Part shown: piece by piece, positions 52,445 to 61,031 of the stretch
Numbering within the stretch: the first letter of the stretch is position 1
How the letters are laid out: each line of letters begins with the position of its first letter
NCBI RefSeq assembly: GCF_036384435.1
Contig: NZ_DASVMI010000135.1
Location: 8,015 to 72,014 of the forward strand
Source: GSA-30 sp036384435
GTDB taxonomy: Bacteria; Pseudomonadota; Gammaproteobacteria; Xanthomonadales; Rhodanobacteraceae
Length of the DNA stretch: 64,000 bases
Reading direction: 5' to 3'
Notes under the pieces: model-generated
What the model saw: the letters and a program-made list of their open reading frames with translations, nothing else
What the model was told of the DNA's origin: nothing
Database searches by the model: none
Made by a program: the position numbers and the translations under genes

Positions 52445-54169
52445 ATGTCATCACAAATGCAACCCTCGCTGGCCGGCCTCTCCGGCATGGCCCGGCGGCT
52501 GGTCTCCGAAGGCGTGCTGCCCGAAGCGGACGTCCGCAAGGCAGTCAACGATTCGGCCCAGCAGAAGGCCAGTCTGGCCGCCTGGCTGCTAGACAAGGGC
52601 CTGGTGGACAGCACTCGCCTGACCCAGGTGGCTTCGGCCGAGTTCGGCATGCCAATGATGGACGTGAGCTCCCTGAGTCCGGCCATGATGCCGCTGAATA
52701 TCATCAGCGAAGCCCTGATCAACAAGCATCAGGCGCTACCGCTGTTCAAGCGTGGCAAGCGCCTGTTCGTCGGCATCGCCGACCCGATGCAGTCGCATGC
52801 GCTGGACGAGATCAAGTTCAACTCCAACTGCATGGTCGAGCCGATCCTGATCGAGCGCGGTCAATTGCTGCGCACGATTGAGAACGTGCTCAACACGATG
52901 AGCAACGCCATGCCCGACATGGGTGGCGGCGACCTGGATGAATTGGCGCTGGAAGGCGGCGACGAGGACGGTGCCGAACCCACCGGCATCGATGCCAATG
53001 CCAATGAAGACGCACCGGTGGTGAAGTTCGTCAACAAGATCCTGGTCGATGCCATCAAGCGCGGCGCGTCGGATATCCATTTCGAGCCATTCGAGACCCA
53101 ATACCGCGTGCGCCTGCGCATGGACGGCATGCTACGCGCCGTGGCCAGCCCGCCAATGAAGCTGGCCTCGCGCATTTCTTCGCGCCTGAAGGTGATGTCC
53201 GGCCTGGACATCGCAGAACGCCGCGTGCCGCAGGATGGCCGTATCAAGCTCAACCTGTCCAAGAGCCGCGCGGTCGATTTCCGTGTCAGTACCCTGCCGA
53301 CCCTGTTCGGCGAAAAGATTGTGCTGCGTATCCTGGACGGCTCCTCAGCACGCCTGGGCATCGACAAGCTCGGCTACGAGGAAAAGCAGAAGCAGCTTTA
53401 CCTGGAAGCCATCCACAAGCCCTATGGCATGGTGCTGGTGACCGGCCCCACCGGTTCAGGCAAGACCGTGTCGCTGTACACCGCGCTGAATATCCTGAAC
53501 ACCGCCGAGCGCAACATCTCCACGGTGGAAGACCCGGTCGAAATCCGTGTCGAAGGCATCAACCAGGTCCAGCAGAATAATAAACGCGGCATGACCTTCG
53601 CCGCTGCCTTGCGCTCGTTCCTGCGTCAGGACCCGGACATCATCATGGTCGGCGAAATCCGCGACCTGGAGACGGCCGAAATCGCCATCAAGGCCGCCCA
53701 GACCGGCCATATGGTGCTCTCCACGCTGCACACGAACGACGCGCCGCAGACCATTTCGCGCCTGATGAACATGGGCATCGCGCCCTACAACATCACCTCG
53801 TCCGTGACCCTGGTCATCGCCCAGCGCCTGGCGCGCCGCCTGCATGACTGCAAGCGGGTGATGGACATTCCGGATGAACAACTGGTCGCCGCGGGCTTCA
53901 CCGAGGAAGAGGTCAAGAACGGCCTGAAAGTCTACGAGGCGGTCGGCTGTGATGCCTGCAACGAGGGCTACAAGGGTCGTGTGGGCATCTATCAGGTCAT
54001 GCCGATGCTGGAGGACATCCAGAAGATCATCCTGCAGGGCGGCAACGCCTTGCAGATCGCCGAGGTAGCGGCCAAGGCGGGGGTCAACGACTTGCGCGCC
54101 TCGGCGCTGGACAAGGTCCGCGCTGGCGTGACCAGCCTGGCCGAGATCGATCGTGTCACGAAGGACTGA
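52445..54169 (+). CDS. pilB: Type IV pilus extension ATPase PilB
   Basis: The protein is 574 residues, the usual length. It has an N-terminal MshEN-like domain, then the AAA+-type core: Walker A GPTGSGKTVSLYTALN near 335, Asp box VEDPVEIRVEGINQVQ, Walker B DPDIIMVGEIRD and His box GHMVLSTLHTNDA. In the C-terminal metal motif CDACNEGYKGR is intact, but the first pair reads RRLHDCK instead of Cys-x2-Cys. It powers pilus extension with PilC. It is divergent from the glycan operon and followed by pilC and pilD. Confidence 0.97.
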   Translation: MSSQMQPSLAGLSGMARRLVSEGVLPEADVRKAVNDSAQQKASLAAWLLDKGLVDSTRLTQVASAEFGMPMMDVSSLSPAMMPLNIISEALINKHQALPLFKRGKRLFVGIADPMQSHALDEIKFNSNCMVEPILIERGQLLRTIENVLNTMSNAMPDMGGGDLDELALEGGDEDGAEPTGIDANANEDAPVVKFVNKILVDAIKRGASDIHFEPFETQYRVRLRMDGMLRAVASPPMKLASRISSRLKVMSGLDIAERRVPQDGRIKLNLSKSRAVDFRVSTLPTLFGEKIVLRILDGSSARLGIDKLGYEEKQKQLYLEAIHKPYGMVLVTGPTGSGKTVSLYTALNILNTAERNISTVEDPVEIRVEGINQVQQNNKRGMTFAAALRSFLRQDPDIIMVGEIRDLETAEIAIKAAQTGHMVLSTLHTNDAPQTISRLMNMGIAPYNITSSVTLVIAQRLARRLHDCKRVMDIPDEQLVAAGFTEEEVKNGLKVYEAVGCDACNEGYKGRVGIYQVMPMLEDIQKIILQGGNALQIAEVAAKAGVNDLRASALDKVRAGVTSLAEIDRVTKD

Positions 54170-54316
54170 TACGGTAGAGGCCGTTCTGGGACGCTCTTAA
54201 CGTTCAACTTGCGCTGGCGGGCACGGATTGCCCGCTGGAAATAGCATATGCTCTGACAAATCGCGCCCGTGGTTCAAAAAAACGGGCCGGATCGAATCAC
54301 CGGGGGAATCAAGCGT

Positions 54317-55585
54317 ATGGCTACGGCTACCGCATCGGCAAACAAGGCGAGCGCGCTCGGCGCGCAGCGTGCCCAGGTCAGTGCACTGGCGACCTACGAA
54401 TGGGTGGCGCTGGACAAGCGCGGCAAGCGCATGAAAGGCGACATGGCCGCCAAGAATGCCTCGCTGGTCAAGGCGGAGCTACGGCGCCAGGGCATGAACC
54501 CGCAGACGGTTCGCGAGAAGCCCAAGCCGCTATTCGGCGCCACCGGCAGCACCGTCAAGCCACGCGACGTGGCCATCTTCAGCCGCCAGATCGCCACCAT
54601 GATGGCCTCGGGCGTACCGATGGTGCAGTCCTTCGACATCATCGCCGACGGCCAGAAGAACGTCCGCTTCAAGAACATGCTCACGGACGTGAAGCAGTCC
54701 ATCGAAGGCGGCTCCGCCCTGCATGAGGCCCTGGCCAAGTATCCGGTGCAGTTCGACGAGCTTTACCGCAACCTGGTCCATGCCGGTGAATCGGCTGGTG
54801 TGCTCGATACGGTGCTCGATACGGTGGCCACCTACAAGGAGCGCATGGAGGCCATCAAGTCCAAGATCAAGAAGGCCATGTTCTACCCGATCATGGTGAT
54901 GGCCGTTGCCCTGCTGGTCTGCGTAATCATGCTTTTGTTCGTGGTGCCAGTCTTCGAGCAGACCTTCAAGGATGCAGGTGCCGAACTTCCAGCCCCCACC
55001 CAGATCGTCGTTGCCGCATCGCGCTTCATGCAATCTTATTGGTGGGCGCTGCTGCTGGGCATCGTCGGCACCATCGTCGTCTTCATCATGGCGAAGAAAC
55101 GCTCGGTGAAGTTTGCGCACTTCCTCGATCGTGTCTCATTGAAGCTGCCCGTCATTGGCAACATCCTGCGCCAATCGGCGATCGCGCGTTTCGCTCGTAC
55201 GCTCGGCGTGACGTTCCATGCCGGCGTGCCCCTGGTCGAAGCCATGGCCGCCGTGGCCGGTGCCACGGGTAGCGTGGTGTACGCCGAGGCCATCTTGCAG
55301 ATGCGCGATGACGTCGCCGTGGGCCATCAGTTGCAGTTGTCCATGCGACAGACCGGCCTGTTTCCGAACATGGTTGTGCAGATGACCGCCATCGGCGAAG
55401 AGTCCGGCTCCCTCGACAGCATGTTGTTCAAGGTGGCCGAGTTCTACGAGGAAGAGGTCAACAACGCCGTCGACACCCTGTCCACCCTGCTCGAACCGAT
55501 GATCATGGTGATCCTGGGCGGCCTGGTCGGCGGCATGGTGATCGCACTTTACCTGCCGATCTTCAAACTCGCCGGCACGGTGTAA
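54317..55585 (+). CDS. pilC: Type IV pilus inner membrane platform protein PilC
   Basis: The protein is 422 residues. Two GspF domains each end in membrane helices (FYPIMVMAVALLVCVIMLLF, WALLLGIVGTIVVFIMAKK, PMIMVILGGLVGGMVIALYL). KPRDVAIFSRQIATMMASGVPM is a strong GspF signature. It couples PilB to pilin insertion. The start at 54317 is preferred over 54269. A 147-base gap follows pilB. Confidence 0.97.
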   Translation: MATATASANKASALGAQRAQVSALATYEWVALDKRGKRMKGDMAAKNASLVKAELRRQGMNPQTVREKPKPLFGATGSTVKPRDVAIFSRQIATMMASGVPMVQSFDIIADGQKNVRFKNMLTDVKQSIEGGSALHEALAKYPVQFDELYRNLVHAGESAGVLDTVLDTVATYKERMEAIKSKIKKAMFYPIMVMAVALLVCVIMLLFVVPVFEQTFKDAGAELPAPTQIVVAASRFMQSYWWALLLGIVGTIVVFIMAKKRSVKFAHFLDRVSLKLPVIGNILRQSAIARFARTLGVTFHAGVPLVEAMAAVAGATGSVVYAEAILQMRDDVAVGHQLQLSMRQTGLFPNMVVQMTAIGEESGSLDSMLFKVAEFYEEEVNNAVDTLSTLLEPMIMVILGGLVGGMVIALYLPIFKLAGTV

Positions 55586-55592
55586 GCTCTCA

Positions 55593-55630
55593 GGCAAAGC
55601 CCCTCTCCCCGCAGGGAGAGGGGCTTTGCC
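55593..55630 (+). terminator. Strong terminator-like hairpin between pilC and pilD
   Basis: A 17-bp perfect stem (55593-55609 with 55614-55630) has a CGCA loop. It has no long T-run after it, so it may act as an attenuator or mRNA-stabilising hairpin that lowers pilD-coaE expression relative to pilBC. Confidence 0.7.
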
Positions 55631-55654
55631 TTGTCCATATCCTGGAAATCCGCA

Positions 55655-56512
55655 ATGCCCCAACTCGACCTCTGGATCTGGATCGTCATCGCCGCGACAT
55701 TCGGGCTGCTGGTCGGCAGCTTCCTCAATGTGGTGATCCTACGCCTGCCGGCCCGCATGGAAGCCATGTGGCGCAACGAGGCACGCGAGATGCTCGAGCT
55801 ACCACTCGATCAAACTCCACTGCCTCCAGGCATCGTGGTGGAGTCTTCCCACTGCCCGCACTGCAAGCACAAGCTTGCCATCACCGACAATATTCCGCTG
55901 TTTGGCTGGCTGTTGCTGCGCGGCCGTTGTCGCTATTGCAAGGCACCGATCTCAGTGCAATATCCCCTGGTGGAATTGCTGACCAGCATTGCCAGCGCGC
56001 TTATCGTCTGGAAACTTGGCGCCACCCTGCCTGCACTCACCGGCCTGGTGTTCACCTGGACGCTGATTGCGCTATCCGGCATCGATTTCCGCACTCAGTT
56101 GCTGCCTGATCAGCTCAATTATCCGCTGCTGTGGCTAGGCTTGCTGCTTAGCCTGCTGACCTACTTCACGACGCCGGAGCTATCCATCGTGGGCGCTGTG
56201 ATCGGTTACCTGAGCCTTTGGAGCGTGTATTGGCTGTTCAAGCTGCTCACCGGCAAGGAAGGCATGGGCTACGGTGATTTCAAACTGCTGGCCGCGATGG
56301 GTGCCTGGATGGGCCCTGCCGCCCTGCTGCCCACGATTCTGCTTTCCTCCATCATTGGCGCGCTGTTTGGCATCGTGCTGATCTTCATGCGGCGGATGGG
56401 ACGTGACGTGCCAATGCCGTTCGGTCCTTTCATTGCTGCTGCCGGCTGGGTGTGGTTCATGCAAGGTGACACCTTATTACAGGCCTACCTGAGCTTCACC
56501 GGGTTGAGATGA
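55655..56512 (+). CDS. pilD: Prepilin peptidase / N-methyltransferase PilD
   Basis: The protein is 285 residues. It has an N-terminal methyltransferase-type domain with the zinc tetracysteine CPHCKHK and CRYCKAP. Eight membrane helices carry the catalytic aspartates in ALSGIDFRTQLLPD and GMGYGDFKL (GxGD). It cuts the leader of pilins P1, P2, P3 and P5 before Phe1 and methylates that residue. The start at 55655 is ATG. Its stop overlaps the coaE start (ATGA). Confidence 0.97.
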   Translation: MPQLDLWIWIVIAATFGLLVGSFLNVVILRLPARMEAMWRNEAREMLELPLDQTPLPPGIVVESSHCPHCKHKLAITDNIPLFGWLLLRGRCRYCKAPISVQYPLVELLTSIASALIVWKLGATLPALTGLVFTWTLIALSGIDFRTQLLPDQLNYPLLWLGLLLSLLTYFTTPELSIVGAVIGYLSLWSVYWLFKLLTGKEGMGYGDFKLLAAMGAWMGPAALLPTILLSSIIGALFGIVLIFMRRMGRDVPMPFGPFIAAAGWVWFMQGDTLLQAYLSFTGLR

Positions 56513-57144
56513 GCGTGGGGCAACCGTATGTGGTCGCGTTGACCGGCGGTATCGCTGCCGGCAAGAGCGCGGTGACCCGGCGCTTCGAAGCCCTGGGCGT
56601 CGGTGTACACGATGCGGATATCGCGGCACGCGCAGTCGTGGCTCCGGGCAGTGAAGGCCTGCATGCGCTGGTCGACACATTCGGGCAGGAAATCCTCAAT
56701 AGCCGAGGTGAGCTGGATCGCAGCGCCATGCGCCAGCGCGTATTCGGCGACGACCAGGCGCGACGCACCCTCGAAGCCATCACTCATCCACGCGTACGCC
56801 AGTGGCTACGCGATCATGTATCGGCGGACCCTGGCCCCTATTGCGTGCTCGCCATTCCGCTCCTGGCGGAAAACATCGACCATTACCGCTGGGTAGACCG
56901 AATCCTGGTCGTCGATGCGCCCGACGACATCCGGCTGGCGCGGTTGATCACGCGCGACGGCATCGATGAAGACCTGGCCACGCGCATCCTCGCCCGCCAG
57001 GCCAATCGCGAACAACGGCTTGCGATCGCCGATGACGTGCTGGTCAATGATCGTGATGAAGCCTCGCTGGATGCACACGTTGATCAGTTGCACCAACGAT
57101 ACCTGCACTTGGCAACCCTACCCGCGCTGCCCCGCACGCCGTAG
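56509..57144 (+). CDS. coaE: Dephospho-CoA kinase
   Basis: The protein is 211 residues. The P-loop is LTGGIAAGKSAV and the CoA-binding lid region has HDADIAARAVVAPGS. Further signatures are RRTLEAITHPRVR and IPLLAENIDHYRW. It phosphorylates dephospho-CoA in the last step of CoA synthesis. It is coupled to pilD, the usual neighbour in gammaproteobacteria. Confidence 0.97.
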   Translation: MSVGQPYVVALTGGIAAGKSAVTRRFEALGVGVHDADIAARAVVAPGSEGLHALVDTFGQEILNSRGELDRSAMRQRVFGDDQARRTLEAITHPRVRQWLRDHVSADPGPYCVLAIPLLAENIDHYRWVDRILVVDAPDDIRLARLITRDGIDEDLATRILARQANREQRLAIADDVLVNDRDEASLDAHVDQLHQRYLHLATLPALPRTP

Positions 57145-57305
57145 AGGCGACTTCAGCCGCGAAAGCGATTCGCGACGCGGTCGCGGCTCAGCGCGGTGGC
57201 AGATGCAAACATTGCGATCCAGACCTGTAACGTGGTTGCAGATCGAAGGTTTTCAGAGCACCAACCTGCGACTACGCCGCAGGCTGCTTCGCGACTTCAG
57301 GAAGC
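57144..57305. repeat. Dispersed intergenic repeat, copy D (expanded)
   Basis: It starts GAGGCGACTTCAGCCGCGA, then GATTCGCGACGCGGTCGCGG, an insertion of about 60 bases, then GAAGGTTTTCAGAGCACC and AACCTGCGACTACG, ending TTCGCGACTTCAGGAAGCC. The GAAGGTTTT...CACCAA block is nearly the same as in copy B. Confidence 0.7.
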
Positions 57306-57389
57306 CTCTAAAAGACCTCGCACCGAAATCGCACCACCACACAGGCCGTAATCTCGCGCCGCTGGCGCTCTCAGAGCCGAGTCTCTGGA

Positions 57390-57407
57390 TCCCGGCCTGC
57401 GCCGGGA
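57390..57407. repeat. Palindromic intergenic element
   Basis: TCCCGGC CTGC GCCGGGA forms a 7-bp hairpin, within CTGGATCCCGGCCTGCGCC followed by GGGACGACG. This matches the form of the widespread GGGA...TCCC intergenic palindromes found in many proteobacteria. Confidence 0.5.
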
Positions 57408-57460
57408 CGACGAATAGGAGGGATTTTTAGGGATTCCCGGAAGTTGCTTCTTCAGCGGCG

Positions 57461-57553
57461 TAAGCACTGCGATTAAATCGCAGTCTGCCGGTCTATCTAC
57501 CAATCCGCGACCACGCCGCGAATTGCTTTTCGCGAATGCATTCGCTCTTACAA
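57461..57553. repeat. Dispersed intergenic repeat, copy E (partial)
   Basis: It holds CAATCCGCGACCACGCCGCGA, TTTTCGCGAATGCATTCGCTC and part of the outer block. The CCAATCCGCGACC core is identical to copy C. Confidence 0.55.
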
Positions 57554-57576
57554 CGCGGATGCGGCATGGGTTGCCT

Positions 57577-58521
57577 TCAGCGCCAGAAGCCGCGAATGCC
57601 TGCCACACCCTGTGCGCCATGTTCGCGCGCCACGGCAAGGTCATCGGGTGACATGCCACCCAGCGCATAGACCGGCAGGGAAGCTTCTTGCGTCCATGAT
57701 CGAAACCTGTCCCATCCCAACGGCGCCACATCGGGATGCGATGCCGTCAAGGCGACCGGCGACAACAAGGCGAAATCGGCCGACAACATCGACGCACGCC
57801 GCAGATCCGCTTCATCGTGGCAACTGGCTCCGACCGTTTGCGTCCATGGCAGCGGCCGTGCGTCGAGCTTTTCCAGTTGGCTGCTTTTGAGCTGCACACC
57901 AACACTGTGGCCCAGCTCACGCGCGCCCTCGATGTCACCGTTGAGCATCAAGGTGACGCCAAGCTCTCGCGCTCGTGGCAACAAGTCGGCGGCCAGCTTG
58001 CGCACGGCGCTGTGATCCCAATCCGGCAGACGCAGTTGCATCAGGCGAAGACCCGCCTGCATAGCCGTGAGCATTCGCTCGCGCCACTGGTCAGCAGATT
58101 CGGGCAACACCCCGACCGGCGTGATCGCGTAGATCGCCGGCAATCGCAGCGCCGCCAGGACCGGACGATCGGCTGGCGCCAGCGACGCGGGATCGATCTC
58201 CCCGGGTAGCATCCACCGAAGGGCCTGCCCCTCCAGCGACTGCGGCTCTCCCTGCCAACGCGAGACCGTCCACGCATCCAGGCAAAGCTGCCCTTTCTCA
58301 TAGCGCCAGGGAATACGGATCAGCGGTGTCGAGCCTTGCGCATCGGCAATAACACCCAACTCTTCCCGCAACTCACGTAATAGGGCTTGCTGCGGAGTTT
58401 CACCCGGTTCGCGCTTGCCTCCGGGAAACTCCCAGGAACCGGCAAGATGCTTGCCGGGTGGGCGTTGCGCCAATAGCACGCGCCCCTGCGCATCGCGCAG
58501 GACACCGGCCATTACATGCAT
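57577..58521 (-). CDS. mutT: Nudix hydrolase fused to a thiamine-phosphate-synthase-like domain
   Basis: The protein is 314 residues. The N-terminal MutT-type Nudix domain (about 1-130) has the full box GGKREPGETPQQALLREL then REELGV. The C-terminal ThiE-like TIM-barrel domain (about 135-310) has YAITPVGVLPE, LRLMQLRLPDW, GVQLKSSQL, and YALGGMSPDDL. The fusion is known in gammaproteobacteria; the ThiE half is usually thought not to make thiamine phosphate. It probably cleans 8-oxo-dGTP. The start at 58521 is uncertain (58536 TTG or 58512 also possible). It ends the lgt-thyA-folA run. Confidence 0.9.
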   Translation of the reverse strand: MHVMAGVLRDAQGRVLLAQRPPGKHLAGSWEFPGGKREPGETPQQALLRELREELGVIADAQGSTPLIRIPWRYEKGQLCLDAWTVSRWQGEPQSLEGQALRWMLPGEIDPASLAPADRPVLAALRLPAIYAITPVGVLPESADQWRERMLTAMQAGLRLMQLRLPDWDHSAVRKLAADLLPRARELGVTLMLNGDIEGARELGHSVGVQLKSSQLEKLDARPLPWTQTVGASCHDEADLRRASMLSADFALLSPVALTASHPDVAPLGWDRFRSWTQEASLPVYALGGMSPDDLAVAREHGAQGVAGIRGFWR

Positions 58522-58554
58522 GGCATCAGGCGACAAATCGGCCGCCCCAGCGCA

Positions 58555-59043
58555 TCAGGCGCTGCGGATGTATTCGACCATGTCGAAGTCGAACTGATGC
58601 TCGGCGTCTTTCTTGTGATGCACGCGGGAGACTTCAGTCCAGTCGCTGAAATGCACGCCAGGAAAAAATGCATCAGCACCTTCCGTAGCAGCACTCACCC
58701 AGGTCAGGTACATGCGGCGCGCCAGCGGCAATGCCTCGGCATAGACCTGCGCACCACCAATCACCATCAGGCCGGTGTGACCGCAGCGCGCCTGCGCTTC
58801 CTGCACGGTGCGCACGGTGATCTGGCCGGGAAACGGCGCTTCGTGCTTGCGACTCAACACCAGGTTGGTGCGATCAGGCAACGCGCGACCGATCGATACC
58901 GCCGTGTTATAGCCCATCAGCACGTGCTTGCCGAGCGTGAGCTGCTTGAACCAGCGCAGATCGTCGGGCAAATGCCAGGGCAACTGGCCCTTGCGGCCAA
59001 TGGCGGAGTTTTCATCCAGCGCGGCGATCAACGAAATAGCCAT
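58555..59043 (-). CDS. folA: Dihydrofolate reductase
   Basis: The protein is 162 residues. It reduces dihydrofolate with NADPH. ISLIAALDENSAIGRKGQLP and WHLPDDLRWFKQLT (catalytic Asp) are at the N-terminus, with VLMGYNTAVSIGRALPDRTN and GLMVIGGAQVYAEAL later. The start at 59043 follows an AGGAT ribosome-binding site. It is downstream of thyA, whose reaction produces dihydrofolate. Confidence 0.97.
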   Translation of the reverse strand: MAISLIAALDENSAIGRKGQLPWHLPDDLRWFKQLTLGKHVLMGYNTAVSIGRALPDRTNLVLSRKHEAPFPGQITVRTVQEAQARCGHTGLMVIGGAQVYAEALPLARRMYLTWVSAATEGADAFFPGVHFSDWTEVSRVHHKKDAEHQFDFDMVEYIRSA

Positions 59044-59154
59044 GGAAATCCTAAGGTTCAAGCGGGCCAGAACACCTGCGACCAGGCAAAACGCCAGGCC
59101 GAGTGCATCGAATATTAGCAGGAATGCGCCGGGCTCCGCCCGCAGCCACCAGGG

Positions 59155-59949
59155 TCAGACCGCCACCGGCGCCCGGATGGCCGGATGTGGCGCATAACCT
59201 TCGATAGCGATGTCCTGGAATCGGAAATCGAAAACCGAACGCACATCGGGGTTAAGCACCAGCCTCGGCAATGGCCTTGGATCACGCGACAACTGCTCAC
59301 GCGCCTGCTCAACATGGTTGTTGTACAGGTGCGCATCGCCCAGCGTATGCACGAAATCGCCCGGTTGCAGGCCACATACCTGGGCGATCATGTGCGTAAG
59401 CAGCGCGTAACTGGCAATGTTGAACGGCACGCCCAGGAAGATGTCACCCGACCGCTGATACAACTGGCAACTCAAACGACCGTTTGCCACGTAGAACTGG
59501 AACATGGTGTGGCACGGCATGAGTGCCATACGCGGTAAATCACTCACGTTCCAGGCACTGACGATCAACCGGCGCGAGTCGGGATTGCGGCGGATTTCAT
59601 CCACCACCCAGGCGATCTGATCCACCGCCCCGCCATCGGCCTTGGGCCAGGCTCGCCATTGCTTGCCGTAGACCGGCCCGAGTTCGCCCTGCTCATCGGC
59701 CCATTCATCCCAGATGCTGACGCCGTGTTCCTTCAGGTAGGCGATATTGGTTTCGCCACGCAGGAACCAGATCAATTCGTGGATGATCGATTTCAGATGC
59801 AGCTTTTTCGTCGTGACCAGCGGGAAACCCTGCGACAGGTCGAAGCGCATCTGCCAGCCGAACACACTGCGCGTGCCCGTGCCGGTGCGATCGGACTTTT
59901 CCGTGCCGTGCTCAAGCACGTGCCGTAGCAGGTCGAGGTAAGCGCGCAT
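59155..59949 (-). CDS. thyA: Thymidylate synthase
   Basis: The protein is 264 residues, the canonical ThyA length. The catalytic Cys is in ALMPCHTMFQFYV, and there are RSVFGWQMRFDL, SGDIFLGVPFNIASYALLTH and HLYNNHVEQ. It makes dTMP from dUMP and methylene-tetrahydrofolate. It starts three bases after the lgt stop, so both are in one operon with folA. Confidence 0.98.
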   Translation of the reverse strand: MRAYLDLLRHVLEHGTEKSDRTGTGTRSVFGWQMRFDLSQGFPLVTTKKLHLKSIIHELIWFLRGETNIAYLKEHGVSIWDEWADEQGELGPVYGKQWRAWPKADGGAVDQIAWVVDEIRRNPDSRRLIVSAWNVSDLPRMALMPCHTMFQFYVANGRLSCQLYQRSGDIFLGVPFNIASYALLTHMIAQVCGLQPGDFVHTLGDAHLYNNHVEQAREQLSRDPRPLPRLVLNPDVRSVFDFRFQDIAIEGYAPHPAIRAPVAV

Positions 59950-59952
59950 CGA

Positions 59953-60840
59953 TCAGGCCTTTGCCGGTTCGGCAGCGGCCGGAGCCAGCGTTGGCGCCCG
60001 GCGGGACAATGCCATCAACAGTACTCCGATGACGATCAGCGGCAACGACAGGATCTGCCCCATGGTCAACCAGCCGAACGCCAGATAACCCAACTGCACG
60101 TCCGGCAGGCGTACGAACTCCACCAGGAAGCGGAAGCAGCCGTACATCAGCGCGAAAAGGCCGGAAATGAGATAACGCGGGCGCGGCTTGAGTGACACGA
60201 TCCATAGCACCGAGAGCATCACGATGCCCTCCAGGGTCATCTCGTAGAGCTGGGACGGCTGGCGTGGCAGGCCATGCCATTGCTCGAATATCCTGGCCAG
60301 GGCCGGGTCATGGGCTGCCAAGGCGGCATCCTGGTCGGCGGCATTGGGAAAGATCATGGCCCACGGCAGGCTGCTTGGCTTGCCCCACAGTTCGCCGTTG
60401 ATGAAATTACCCAGCCTTCCCAACCCGAGGCCGATCGGTACCAGCGGCGCCACAAAATCTACCGTATCGAAGAAATGCAGCCGCTGCCGGCGTGACCACC
60501 ACAAGCCAGCCACCAGCACGCCCAGCAGGCCACCGTGGAAACTCATGCCGCCGTCCCAAACCTTGAACAAGGCCAGCGGATCGGTCCATATCCAGCGGAT
60601 ATTGGTATAGAACAGCATGTAGCCGATGCGGCCGCCAGCGATGACACCCATCATGGCGTAGAAAGCCAGATCGCCCAATGCGTCCCGCGTTACTGGCAGG
60701 CGCCCTTGCTTGCGCCGATGCTCGCCCAGCATCCATGCCCCCAGGAACCCCAGCAGATACATCAGGCCATACCAATGGATCTGGGCTGGCCCCACGCGGA
60801 AAGCCACGGGGTCGAAGGCAACGGTGAAGGGCTGGCTCAT
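59953..60840 (-). CDS. lgt: Prolipoprotein diacylglyceryl transferase
   Basis: The protein is 295 residues with about seven transmembrane helices. The signature GRLGNFINGELWGKPS and the MSFHGGLLGVL segment with the essential His are present. It adds diacylglycerol to the lipobox Cys of prelipoproteins in the inner membrane. It is the first gene of the lgt-thyA-folA-Nudix run. Confidence 0.98.
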   Translation of the reverse strand: MSQPFTVAFDPVAFRVGPAQIHWYGLMYLLGFLGAWMLGEHRRKQGRLPVTRDALGDLAFYAMMGVIAGGRIGYMLFYTNIRWIWTDPLALFKVWDGGMSFHGGLLGVLVAGLWWSRRQRLHFFDTVDFVAPLVPIGLGLGRLGNFINGELWGKPSSLPWAMIFPNAADQDAALAAHDPALARIFEQWHGLPRQPSQLYEMTLEGIVMLSVLWIVSLKPRPRYLISGLFALMYGCFRFLVEFVRLPDVQLGYLAFGWLTMGQILSLPLIVIGVLLMALSRRAPTLAPAAAEPAKA

Positions 60841-61031
60841 GAACGGGCACGTCGGGAAAAACGACAGTTTACCTGCCCGGCCCGGCCAATGGGTCTCACA
60901 CCCCTTCCGGTCCCGCCTGCTTGATGGCTATATTCAGCCGGGCACCAAGGTATGGCGCCCATTGCCCGGCTCGGCAGCTACCAAACGCTGCGGCCAGTGA
61001 CTGGAATATGCAAGCCTCAGGGGGAAAACTC

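Larger units (their letters stand above)
57145..57576. other. Repeat-rich intergenic region (432 bp) between coaE and the Nudix gene
   Basis: It lies between converging genes and holds no credible gene. It contains dispersed repeat copy D (57144-57305), a palindromic element with TCCCGGC-CTGC-GCCGGGA (57390-57407), and a partial copy E (57461-57553). Confidence 0.75.
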
